In this document: positions 36,442 to 48,392 of the stretch, piece by piece
Position numbering within the stretch: the stretch's first letter is position 1
Layout: the number at the start of each line of letters is the position of its first letter
Assembly (NCBI GenBank): GCA_958496175.1
Contig: OY292274.1
Coordinates: forward strand, 30,605,482 to 30,669,481
Source: Sisyra terminalis
Lineage: Eukaryota > Arthropoda > Insecta > Neuroptera > Sisyridae
DNA length: 64,000 bases
Reading direction: 5' to 3'
Notes under the pieces: generated by a model
Seen by the model: only the letters and a program-made list of their open reading frames with translations
Told to the model about the DNA's origin: nothing
Databases searched by the model: none
Made by a program: the position numbers and the translations under genes

Positions 36442-37412
36442 AATCGTTATTTTATAAATGCTGAAAGTTTCTCTATGCATGTCCCCAACACAGAAAAGAA
36501 CGATTAGTGGCTATGGAGTATAAATGGAGGTTACTTTGGTAGGTAACAGATAGCGAAGGTGCATAAAAAGTTTAGTTTTGTGAAAGTATAAACGGCAGTT
36601 CTATTTTATTTTCTCCGGAATTATATTAGAAATTACATCCTCATTTGCAAGACACTTAGTACGGTTTCAACCTCCTGCCAGTCAAATTTTAAAAAAAATA
36701 TAATTTTACTTATATAAAGAAGACAATTCATGATATTTAAGTTCGGATTTTTAAGATAAATACGATCTTAAATAACCTGAATTGTCTTGTTTATTTAATA
36801 AAAGCTTAGATCTGAATTTTATCATCATTTTTATTTACATTATAGTATAAAAAGTCAATTTTACATATGTTATATATATAGCTGGTCAGTTAAGATAGTT
36901 TTTACATATTGCCAGACGTATTGAATTACAATGAAAAAATTGTTTCGTTAAGAAAATAACCATTTTATATACGGTAAAAAAATTATCTCTTTCACATCAA
37001 CTTAAATATATATTGCTTTGAATTTCAATGCGTCTGGCAAGATGATAGAACTATCAAAATTGTCCGTTTACTGAGGTAACATCTTTTAATAGTTGTCCAA
37101 GTAACATATATAAAATTCAGGTTTTATACTATAACGTAAGTACAATTATATTTTATTAAAATTATGGGGTGTCTGGTACGGAGTTGAACCCATGCTAAGT
37201 ATCTGACAATGAAGGACGAGATTTCTAATATTACTCCGAAGAAAATATTGAAAAATTAATCTTTATACTTTCACGAAACTAAACTTTTATTTTATACATC
37301 TTTGCTACCTGTTACCTGCCAAAGTAACCACCATCTGAATTCCATAGTCGCTGATCGTTCTTACTAATGTTACAGATGTAGAAATACTTTTAGCTTTTAT
37401 AAAATAACGATA
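36442..37412. repeat. long palindromic (foldback-like) element
   Basis: Left arm about 36442-36933, right arm about 37019-37412 in reverse complement, spacer about 85 bases. Outer blocks match at atcgttattttata and at ggttactttgg(t/c)aggtaaca. Inner blocks match at tatagtataaaa and gccagacg(t/c)attgaa. Both arms also carry a GTTTCAACC/GGTTCAACTCC word that looks like a tRNA box B. No coding content; arms diverged by substitutions and indels. This is either a foldback/long-TIR MITE or an old inverted duplication. Confidence 0.8.
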
Positions 37413-38307
37413 GTCTCGCTGTCGCAGACCTTTGGGTTATTATGAAATCAAAGATTGAATTTGTCAAAATTTTGTAAGAGTTCTTGCTAAAAAATCATAG
37501 CTTAAAAGAATAAAATACACAATTGTTAAAATTAAATGTATCAGGAACGGCAATTGTTTAAAATTTTAAAAATTTAAATTAGTTTAGCGACCATCATATT
37601 TTATTGAGTTCACATGAAATAACCCATAAAATATTTTGAAATATTGGTTTATATAATTTTGGTATATATATACCCCTGAAATATTTTGTTGTTAAGTGTA
37701 ATCACATGGGAAAATTTCACTACTCTATATGATTGCCCATGCTTTAAATGAAACTTATAAAATTGAAACTTAAATTTTCAATCGCTCGCAGGCATATATT
37801 ATAACGTCGTTGGAAAAATATTTTGTCCACTTGGAGTTTAGAATTATCAATATTTTGAACAGACAACGGTGCTGAGCATTTGTTCATTATGATGACAGTA
37901 ATCTGCATTAAACGAGGCGCTTTATTATAATTTCCTTAAGAATAAGAGATAATAAATTAAAGTATAGGACAATTTATAGTTTGTAAATTTAATTCGTTGT
38001 CAAAAACCATATTTAGTAAGAAAAATTGATCGCTTTTACAAACCGAAGAAAGTAAGATTCAGAAAAATGCAATATATAAAATTTGTGAATAAACTGTCAT
38101 ATTACTATAAATTTGTTAACTATTTTTTTGCTAACTATTTTATATTTGCTAACTATTTCATTAATATTATGATAACTTAATTAATGATAAGAATACTAGC
38201 AATGTTAATATTTTTTTAATGATATTTTTGAAAAAATAAAAATTACAAATTTCATTATTTCTGTTTCTTTTTTTGGGTGTTTGGTTTATAGCTTATTTCT
38301 AAATATT
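37413..38307. other. AT-rich non-coding DNA
   Basis: Nothing recognisable; ends at the target duplication of the LINE. Confidence 0.55.
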
Positions 38308-40702
38308 AATAACTTGTAGTAAGCACTCTGTGCAAATTAATGGAAAAAATCATATCCAAAAGGCTACAGTGGTTCTTAGAAACACAAAAATATATTTCAC
38401 CAAATCAGTTTGGATTTAGAAATAACCGGTCAACAATAGACCAGCTAGTGTGTATAGACACCGAAATTAGTAATGCTTTTAGAAACAAATACCATACTAT
38501 CATGGTCGCCCTTGACATCGAAAAGGCATACGAGATGGTATGGATAAGCAGAATCCTAAAAACACTAAATGATATAAATATTAAGGGCAACACATTGGCC
38601 TTCATTCAAAACTTCCTCAAAGAAAGGAAAATCCAAGTCAAAGTAGGAAATTCACTATCTCCACTTACGACTCAAGAAAATGGACTACCTCAAGGATCGG
38701 TATTGAGCGTCACACTTTTCTTAATAGCTATCAACGAGGTAATCAGTTGTGTGGAGAAGCCCAGCAAAGCATTCCTATTTGCCGACGACCTGACCATATT
38801 AAGAAAAGGCGCAGATGTGCAAACAACGACAGCACTAATACAGAACGACTTGGACAAAATATCCTCATGGACGCTGAAATCTGGATTCAAAATATCTAAG
38901 GACAAAACTGAAGCTATCATCTTCTCACCCAGGCGACCCAAAAATAACATAAAACTAATGTTAGAGGGAAAACAAATTAAAATGGTGTCAACAATTAAAA
39001 TATTAGGAGTGACCTTGGACCAAGGAATGACCTGGAAAAATCATATTATGGCACTTAGAACCGATTGCTATAAAAGGCTAAACATTCTAAAAACATTAAC
39101 ATCAATAGGATGGGGGGGCGTGAATTTTGATACCTTGAAAATGACATACAAGGCACTAATTCAACAAAAAATCGAATATGGTGCAATACTATATGATGCA
39201 TCCTCTAAAAGCCGACTGAAGACCCTAGAAGCGATCCACAATACAGCAATGAGGATATGTACTGGAGATTTTAGAACCAGCCCAATCACAAGCATATTGG
39301 CTGAAGCAAACGAGCAACCGCTGGTCTTTAGAAGGAAGGAAATAATCCTAAAATATGCAGCTAGAACTAAGCATGATCCCAACAACCCAGCTAGAGAAAG
39401 CTGCAGTAAAGACCAAGCGACTATTATTAATAATGAAAGTGAGCCCCAACACCACCAACCATTGAAGACTCGAATAATAAAATACGAAAGGGAAATAGGG
39501 TTAGAGGTACCAAAGGGTTACTCACAACTCGACAATCATCGACCACCGTGGGAATCCTGGATCCCACCGATAGATACTTCCTTAGCCGAATATCCAATCG
39601 GAACTACACCTCCTGTACTTTTTGTTAAACTATTTATGGAAATCAGGAACAGACACCAAGGATACCAGGAATTCTTCACCGATGGATCGGTACTAAACGG
39701 AAAATCGGGATGTGCCATCATAACAAACAACCAAGAAATTTCCCACAGGCTGAAAGACGGAACCTCAATCTTCAACTGCGAAGCCGTAGCAATAATGAAA
39801 TGCTTAGAAACAATCGTAAAAAAGCCACAAAAGAAACCGTCAGTCATTTATTCGGACTCACTATCAACCCTTAACGCTTTAAAAAATCGGCATAATAAAA
39901 ATAAAATAATAATTAACATACAAAAAAAAAGACCACATGCTCAAAAACAAATACCAAATAAAGTTGATTTGGATCCCCGGACATCAAGGGATAGATGGCA
40001 ACGAGCAAGCTGACGAAGCGGCAAAAAGGGCAACCACCGAAGAACTGATCGATGATCACGAGCTGGAACTAGAAGACTGGAAGAGGTTAGTCAGGAGTAA
40101 AGTCCAAAAAACCTGGGACAGTATGTGGAGAAATACACCGCAAAAATTAGCTACGGTGAGGGACTCAGCTACCCAAGAGAAATGTCCATCGGTAGCAACC
40201 AGGAAGGAGCAGACTACCATAACTAGGTTGCGTATTGGGCACACTAACCTGACACATATCCACTACATCAATAAGGAACAAAAGCCAAAATGCAGTCATT
40301 GCGATCAAGATCTGACCGTTAAACATGTCCTGATAGAGTGTGGGGCATACAATTGTCAGAGGAGTGCGACTGGCATGCCGACAACGATGAAAGAGTGCCT
40401 CAATACAGAAGAAGGGATTAAAAAGACTATAGAATTCCTAAAAAAAACTAAATTATTTGATACAATATAAAGTACAAAAACATATTTATAAGCCTAGTTT
40501 ACTATTAGAATTTATTATATTATTATCATTTAATAGAATTTGTTAGTTATTATCATTTATTAGAATTGTTAACTATTATTTATTAGAACTAAACATGTAT
40601 TACCAATCGTAACATGTACATTATTTTAGTCATTAATGACCAAGATGTTAAACAGTGACTTTAAATAAAATAAAATTAAAAAAAAAAAAATAACTTGTAG
40701 TA
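38308..40702 (+). mobile_element. 5'-truncated I-clade-like LINE
   Basis: Flanked by a 12-14 bp target-site duplication, taacttgtagta (38310-38321 and 40691-40702). The element body starts at 38322 in mid-codon register of ORF2 and ends with an A-rich tail (taaataaaataaaatt plus about 13 A) at 40690. ORF1, the endonuclease and the RT N-terminus are missing. The RT, RNase H and C-terminal CCHC-like block assign it to LINEs with RNase H; the ICTGDFRTSPITSIL and RLRIGHT blocks favour the I clade. Confidence 0.93.
38322..40470 (+). pseudogene. LINE ORF2: reverse transcriptase and RNase H, frameshifted
   Basis: The frame is already open at 38322 (STLCKLMEK); the ATG at 38340 is internal. Numbering from it: RT residues about 1-240, with catalytic D59 (VALDIEKAYE), LPQGS at 116-120, FADD at 147-150, and KTEAIIF and LGVTLDQGMTW following. 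RNase H begins at about 443, with FTDGS (D448), E481 and YSDS (D506). At 39922-39930 a run of nine A, one more than needed, shifts the frame and the first frame stops at 40013. The continuation is open from 39937 to 40470. It supplies WIPGHQGIDGNEQADEAAK (last RNase H Asp) and the C-terminal CSHC...H...C block, ending KLFDTI. All RT and RNase H catalytic residues survive, so damage is limited to truncation plus one A. Confidence 0.93.
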
Positions 40703-42218
40703 TTAATAGGCTACCTATTAATACTACCTATGACTATATTAATTGCTTTTGACTTTTGTTAATGAGATAGTTATAACAATGAGAGATGTAATATACTCGT
40801 ACATTTCGCATTGATCATTAAACATGATAAAGGTTTATAATGATTTCTGGTTTTGTCAGGAAGACCAATTAACTTAGAAGTGGAGTATAATAAGATGGAG
40901 CAATTAGTAATGTTGTTTTGGTAATTTTTTAAGAAGTTTGTAAGATGTTTTTTACTTTTTGCAATAGTTTTTAGAGATTTACGATTTTCTTCATCATTCA
41001 GGAAAATAATTTATACTGTAAATTGACGCTAAGTGCCCGAAGAGTAATAAAACAGTATTGTAGATATGAATGTCTTCAAATGAATATTTTACCATCTGTT
41101 GTGTGTACAAGTTGTATGTGCTTATTGTATCTAAATACATTTGTATTATTTGTATTCGAGATTGGACCAAGTGAGAATTGGGGAGACGAATGTAATGTTC
41201 ACAGGGGGCCACCCTTAACGATGTGCCGCTATTGTCAAAGGCGGTGATAATGGGTCGGTTTTCGATAGCGCGTTATCTGTCAGGGACACACATCCCGACC
41301 GCAGGGGCGCAAATCCTTCTTCGCGAACTAACGTTGTAACAGCACGAGCCTGCTGCTAATGTCCACTTCAATTGACGTATCTACAAATGTCTAAGACATT
41401 TTACCCGCCTTCTTCTTACCCCTTGTAAAATCAACCAATTCATTTTTGAACAAATGACTTCTCGACAATACGATTATTTCTCAATTGCCCATATCATTTT
41501 CCATTTGAAAACTCTTTCTGCTATTCATATAACTAGGCCAGTTATTTTATTGCCTTTCAAATGAACATAAATTAAAATTGAACACTAATTATTTCCTCTA
41601 TTCGGGTATGAGGGAGATGCTAATAAAATTTGCCTGAAAATTAATTTCACTATAAAGAACTACCATTGTAAGTTTAAACGCTAATTAAGCGTCAAAAAGA
41701 AAACGATTTGATTATTGCAAGTTGAAATGAATAGATCTGATAAATGAAATGACACGTTAAACCAAATTTAATAGCACGTTTGCAACTGACATTAAAGGAG
41801 AAAATAAAATAAGTTATATGTATGTAAGATGATTGAATTTCATTTACCATCGAATAAAATTTCATATAAATCTTTTCAATAAAAATCCAATTGATTCTAA
41901 AGCTTTTTGTAGTTTGTTAAGTTTAACTAAATGATAGTTCATATAATAATTAATAGCGACGGTTCTAGTTTCATAATATTCTCATGCCTATACTAGTAAT
42001 TAGTGTCACACATAAGCTTGTTCTTTGCTTAACTATATAATGAGTAGTCTCTACTTATATTATTTCTTAAAAATAAAAAAAAAAAAACATAAAATAAGAA
42101 ATTTCCCCGAATAGTCCGTTGTAATGAAGTTTCATTTTCCAGTGCAAGTCTGTCGCTATACAATTGTATTCAATAGAACAGATACAGCGAAATATTTTTT
42201 TCTTTAATTAGCATTTCC
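40703..42218. other. AT-rich non-coding DNA with a GC-richer island
   Basis: The island at about 41160-41350 (ggggccacccttaacgatgtg, gataatgggtcggttttcgatagc and on) is conspicuously complex. A 74-codon frame across its left part has no recognisable content. Otherwise AT-rich with nothing to name. Confidence 0.5.
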
Positions 42219-42712
42219 CGGGAAAATATCCCGGCTATTCTTTTTTTTTTCTATTGGAACTCTCAAACGATAAAGAAACACCATTAATTGGCATAAGAAA
42301 AAATTCAAAATATCAATATTTGGAAAATGACCCAAATTAAGCATTTTATTCAAATCGTTTTTTCTGGGAAAATATACAAGCGACAATTTTTTTTTCTTTC
42401 GGGGTTCTCGAACGATAAAAAAACATCAACTAATGGCGCAAAAAAAAATCCAATATTCACCTAAATCGAGCTTTTTCTTCAAATGGCTTTTTCAGGGAAA
42501 ATTTAAAAGTTATGAAGATTTTTTTTTCGAAACTCTCGAACGACAAAAAACGCAAATCAATGGCGCAATTTTTTTTTCGAACTTTTAATATTTATAGAAG
42601 AGGTCAAAACGTCAAGTTAGCACTGCATAAGGTTTTCATGGAAAATATGCGAGCGATAATTTTTTGGATTCCAGAACTCTTACGACGAAAAACACCGAAA
42701 TATTTCGTAGTT
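42219..42712. repeat. diverged tandem repeat, about 130-147 bp unit
   Basis: Units begin at about 42219, 42366, 42495 and 42638, each opening with (g)ggaaaat followed by a poly-T block, gaactctcgaacgacaaaaaa-type sequence, then aatggcgcaa and a ttcaaat...ttttc block. The fourth unit is incomplete. Divergence between units is high, and homopolymer lengths vary. The segments gttagcactgca (near 42618) and gtagtgctaac (near 42735) form an inverted pair bracketing the last unit. Not coding. Confidence 0.75.
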
Positions 42713-43697
42713 CTGTTATCCATATTCCAAAAGTGTAGTGCTAACGTGATAGATGTGTTTTAACCGATTGGGTTCGATAGAGAGAGACCCAGTAATGAAT
42801 TTTTCCTTGGATATTTGATTTGCTATCATGTTGAAGTTGACCCTGGTGGGTCCTATGTTTTTCTCTTCGTTGGATTATATTAGTGAATCTATTTTTCACC
42901 CCTAGTTAGTAAACGATGTAAGAAACCTTTTTACATATTCTGGCGAGTACCATTTCATTTACGCATAGTTGTAGTTCAACGACTCTCGCCTTAAATTCAT
43001 ATGGAACCCAACTTTCTCGTTTTTAAATTATATCCAATGATGTTAACAATGCAAGCAATGTAAAATAGCTTGTTGATTCATTAATAATGTACCTGTAAAC
43101 TTTATTTGCGTTTGGGACAAGCCTTCTTCTAAGAATGGTTCCTATTCCTGGTCTTCGTATATTTTCTGTCTTCCACTGCGTTCTTTATCCACTACATTAA
43201 GTTCACCGTTATTAAACTTTTAAAACTTCTCACAATAACTTCTCTTCTTCAAAACAGCCTTACCATATGCTTCTACAAGCAATGTACCTCAGTTGTAGAT
43301 TACTTCAAATGAAATATATAAACCAAAAGTTTCCGTAAACGATTCTTTGGAGCCACAAATTTTGACACTTTCAAAAGAAAAAAAACTATAAAACTCCGAT
43401 ATTAAATCACTTATATTTGAAGGTAAAGTCGTTACTAGATGACCAAAATTTGTATGGTACGTTTTACGTCTATTAATTTCAATGTAACATTGTGGTAGGA
43501 ACATCTTTTATCAAACAACGGAAACTTATTTGTATACCTAATAAATCAATCAAAACGAGTCGATATGCATAACCACATTTACTATGGATGTAGATATGCA
43601 AAGCCTAGCATCGTTTATAAAATATGTTTCTTAAAGGATCAATCTAAAAAGACTATCGTAATGGTACTATGCAACAAAATTATGGATATATACAGTA
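42713..43697. other. AT-rich non-coding DNA
   Basis: No supported gene; the 71-codon minus-strand frame at 43289-43504 has no recognisable content. Confidence 0.5.
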
Positions 43698-44331
43698 CTA
43701 ACTGATCTCCGCGACTTCGTCTACGTAACGTAGGTGTAGATTATATTTTATTTTTAAATTTGCTATTTGTAGTGGCACATGAAAATTACTATTTTTTTAT
43801 TTCTTTTACGAAAAACATAATCGTACTTAAAAACACTATTTTGTCGACTTTAAAAAGACAAATTTAATAAACTGTTACTTGGAATAAAATGGTTGTATAA
43901 AATGATCAATTAAGTTTCAAAAAATATTTATAAATATCTAAAGAGTATGGTCTATTCCGTATACCTACCGTGAACCAATTAATCCGTAAACCAATCATCC
44001 TCTAAACATAAATAAAAGTTATCGTTAAATTCAATAAAGTCAGTCATATGACTTAAAACAATCAAAAGTTACCAAAACACTTGTCTAGATATTTAGAATA
44101 ATTAGAAGAAATCCCATTTTATTGTTTCAACTCTCAACTTTTACACTACTTAAATGTACAAAACTACGGCGAAATTAAAATTTGTTCAAATGCACGAAAT
44201 CCAGCTCCTCCATAATCAAGTATAACCATTGTGTATGTATTTATTTGTAATTACGTTTATCGGATTTTCAGGTTTACAATATATGAAAGCCAAAAAACGT
44301 AATGCTCACTTATGAACTTATTAACCTTTGT

Positions 44332-44333
<2 letters not shown>

Positions 44334-44421
<88 letters not shown>
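44334..44421. repeat. (TA)n microsatellite
   Basis: About 44 TA units at the left junction of H2 inside H1; a short TA run also lies at the right junction (47151-47168). The Ile-Tyr frame it produces is an artefact. Confidence 0.95.
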
Positions 44422-44425
<4 letters not shown>

Positions 44426-47150
44426 CTAGCTGATCCCCGCAACTTCGTCTGCGTAACGTAGGTGTAGATTATATTTTCTTTTTAGATTTGCTATTTGTAG
44501 TAGTATATGAAAATTTTCATTTTTCTTATTTGTTTTACGAAAAACATAATCATACTTAAAAACACTATTTTGTCAACTTTAAAAAGACATATTTAATAAA
44601 CTGTTACTTAGAATAAAATAGTTGTATATAATGATCAATTAAACTTCAAAAAATATTTATAAATATTTAAAAAGAGTATGTCTATTGCGTATACCTACGG
44701 TTGGTATACCAACAGTGAAGCAAATAATTCATAAATCAATCAGCATCTATACATAAATAAAAACTGTCGCCAAGTTCAATAAAATCGGTCTAAATTATAA
44801 CTTAAAAAAAAGTCGAAAAGTATCCAAATACTCGCGTCAAAATAACAGAAGTTAAGAGTCTAGATTTTTGAATATTAGTAGGAATCCCATCTCACTGTTT
44901 CAACTCTCGAATGAACCTTTTTCCAAAAACTATTATACTATTGCAATGTACAACATAACCGCGAAATTGAAATTTGTACAATGGTATAATAATGATATAA
45001 TCAAGTATAAGCATTATGTATCTATAAAATTATTATTAATTATCTAAATTTCAACTATACAATTAAACCATATTGGATAGTCTAGAGTTCACCTTAAACG
45101 ATTTGGCGTATGTCGTTTGATCTAGAAGAGCATTTTAAATTTCTTTTATCACTATGGCTTACTGTAAAAACGTCAGTATTTTCTTTTAGTTCACCGAATT
45201 TCAAAAGGTACTCGCTCACTAATGTAATTATTTCAGATTTTCAGGTTTACAATATGTGAAAGTCAAAAAACTTAAAGCTCATTTATAAACTTAACCTTTT
45301 TCAGATACATTTATCAGTTTAAATTTTTAAGCAGACCCCAAGTTTTTGTTTCTAATAATAAACCAAGTTTGTTTTATACCTAGCAGTAATAATGTTTCTT
45401 CTTTAACGGATTTTGATTATGAAATTTGAAATTTCGATTGTTTATTAGACGTTATGCCGCATAAACTTGCCACCCTTTTTTCACTCTTTTAGTGGGGGGA
45501 ATTATCGAAAACCCTTTCTTATTATATAACGGAATTCTATAAGGAAAACACTTTCCAAATTTCATCGACACAAATATGCAATTATATTTGAAAATACAAT
45601 GTAAAACGAAAAAAATATGACCTATATTTTAGTTATTATTAAAAAACAATTCGATTTCGCACATTTGGACGTTGTACATACAAAATTATTGGAAATAGGT
45701 GGAAAGCGTGGAAGTAAAATCGAATATTTTATTTATATTCAGTAACAATAATTGGTTTTAAAATTGTTCTAAAAACCGAAGAAAAGTTAGTTTGGAAGAT
45801 TTTATATATTTATTGATGATAATGAAATATATCACAAAAAATTGCTTCCTCAATGCTTTTCAGCAGAATATATCATTGCTCCAGGTCACAATCATTGGTT
45901 CATAAAAATTGGATTTTAAAAAGTTTGTTTGTTGAAAAACAAACAAAAATTAAAAACCGCCTCTATGGTATTTGGTATAAGTACCTACTACCTAAACTTT
46001 CATACTAATTAAGTGAAATGACGTTATTTAAAATGCTGTAGTTAAAATTATATAACAAAAACAGAAATTTATTATTAATTAATTATTTATTTATTAATTA
46101 CTCTTAGTAAATTCAAAATTTCGATTGTTGATTAACTTTACATTTTCTCAAAGAAACTTTATCACCCCAATTCACTCTTTTAGGGGAAGAAATTATAAAA
46201 AAAAAATCTTTTCACATGCTTACTTCTTATAAGGAATACACCGAATATTGAAATTTCATCTGGCAGAGGAGATATATAATTACACGATTTTATGTATGCA
46301 CGGTTTAAAACCGTATTCACTTTAAGCTTTATTAATATAATTATGTTTTTTACTACAACTATTACTTTTATTTGTTAATATTTCAATATTGAGTAACCCT
46401 AAGGATTTATTTTCAACAATTTTGTAAAAAAAAATAAAAAAAAGATTACTTCAGGAACCGAACCCACGTCTCTTTTATAGTGAACATTAGAAATTCGGAT
46501 ACGTAAGCGAGTGTGTTATGAACGTATAATTCGAATTAGTGTTTATTGTGTATAAAAACATTTATATTTCAAAAAGGCACGTTTTTGTATTTTAACATTT
46601 TTCATTTTTCAAACACCTTAAATTTTTAAACTTGTGATATCTTTCGAATGGAATGTTCAAATTCAATAACTCAAAAAATTATATAATGGCATTGAAGCAA
46701 ACTTAAATATGAAGTCATTTATTTTGATAAGGATTAATCCCAAAGTATAAATAAAAGAGCTTTTATAACGGTGGCATTTATGTAAATTTTTTAAAAAGAA
46801 AAAACACTTATTGTGACATAACTATAATAGTTAGACATATGCTGTCGCTTTATTTTTTGTAGATAATGATATGTTCTACAAAATCGTACTACATTATTTT
46901 GTCTATAACCAATCGTTTTCGCAGCGCACGCGATAAAACAATGTTTTTTGGTAGTTTTTTTCAGACCTTGGGTTACATTATTGGAGTTTTAGTATGGATC
47001 CTTAACTTTTTTGAAAATTTAATATAGCCCATGTTCACCGGAAAGAATGTAGCTTCCTAACAGTGAAAAAAGTTTTCAAATCGGTCAAGTAATTTCGGAG
47101 ACTATTCAAAGCAAACAAACAATCAAATCTTTCCTCTTTATAATAATAGA
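44426..47150 (-). mobile_element. Helitron-like element H2 (nested)
   Basis: Minus-strand 5' end A|TCTATTATTATAAAGAGG at 47150 and 3' end GGGGATCAGCTAG|T at 44426, with a short CGCA/TGCG stem about 14 bases inside. The plus-strand flanks are a on the left and t on the right, the A-T insertion rule without target duplication. About 2.7 kb, no protein coding. Its first 1.2 kb (45990-47150) matches 6693-7860 in inverted orientation. One segment (near 46454-46465) has a tRNA-like box B. Confidence 0.7.
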
Positions 47151-47837
47151 TATATATAATATATATATTAGAGTTTAAATTTTAAAGCAAATCCTACGTT
47201 TTTGTTTCTAATAATAAACCAACATTGTTTCATTTTAAGTGATAAAACGTTTCGTCTATAACGAACATACCTTGATAATTAAATTTGAAATTTCGATTGT
47301 TTATTAGACGTAATGCCGTATAAACTTTGCCACCATTTTTCACCCTTTTAGAGGAGGAATTATCAAAAAACCCTTTCATATTATATATCTACATCGTATA
47401 AGAAAAACACTTTTTAAATTTCATCGACACAAATATGCATTTATATTGGAAAATACAATGTAAAACGAAAAAAATTATGACTTTTATTTTGATTATCATG
47501 ACTAAAAAGCAATTCAATTTCGCACATTTGGACGTCGTACATACAAAATTGTTGGAAATAGATAGAAAGCGTGGAAAGATAGAAATTTGAATATTTTATT
47601 TATTTTCAAAAACAATAACTGATTTTCAAATTTTTCTTAATACCGAAGAAAAGTTGGTTTAGAAGATTTTATTTTTTGATTGATTATGAAATATATGACA
47701 AACAATTGCTCACTTAATGTTAAATAATTGCTCCAGGTTACAATCATTGGTTCATAAAAATTAGATTTTAAAAAATTTTAATTGTTGAAAAACAAACAAA
47801 AATTAAAAACTGCCTTTTTGGTATTTGGTATAAGTAC

Positions 47838-47885
<48 letters not shown>
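47838..47885. repeat. (CTA)n microsatellite
   Basis: Sixteen CTA units followed by a (TAA)n stretch to about 47900. In H2 the same place has only cctactaccta, so the array expanded in H1. Confidence 0.95.
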
Positions 47886-48246
47886 TTAATAATAATAATA
47901 AACATCAACTATTAAGATATTCATATATTAACATTAACTATGTATATAAATAAAGGTTTATATTTCAAAGAGGCAATTTTTTAAAATTTAAATTGAATTT
48001 ACTGTGCTTTTTATCAGTTCGACTAAAAATATTTTTACAAATTATTTTCTAACTTTAAATTACCTTTCCAATGATACATAACTCACCTGTCTAGTGTAAA
48101 AATTTCTGTTTTCATCTCTTGGGAATACCTTCCTTTATTATTTTTTTGGAATGATAAGTAGCCTATAGACTGTGGGAAATTGTGTTGTATCTTAATACCA
48201 AATTTCATTAAATTCGGTTGTTCCGTTCTTTAGTTAAATTAGGACA

Positions 48247-48274
48247 CACAGACAGACAGACAGACAAACAGACA
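48247..48274. repeat. (GACA)n run in H1
   Basis: acagacagacagacagac-type run about 120 bases from the 5' terminus of H1 on the minus strand. Confidence 0.85.
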
Positions 48275-48392
48275 AAAATTTTAAAAATGTTAAATTTAGA
48301 ATAAGGGCCTCGTGAAACAAATATTTACCTTAAAATTGGGTTCAAAATCGAAATGTACAGACAGACGTAAGAATTTTATATATTAGTATAGA

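Larger units (their letters stand above)
43698..48392 (-). mobile_element. Helitron-like element H1 (host of H2)
   Basis: Minus-strand 5' end A|TCTATACTAATATATAAAAT at 48392; 3' end GATCAGTTAG|T at 43698 (CTAG expected, one change). The 5' part holds a (GACA)n run and a (CTA)n run. Its middle block (47169-47840) matches H2's 45310-45990, and its 3' block (43698-44332) matches H2's 44426-45310. H2 separates these two blocks exactly at a TA tract. Without H2 it is about 2 kb and non-coding. Confidence 0.65.

Noticed and set aside
38405..40244. Minus-strand open frames under the LINE
   Set aside because: Antisense shadows of the RT/RNase H frame.
44257..44442. 61-codon Ile-Tyr repeat frame
   Set aside because: Pure translation of the (TA)n microsatellite.
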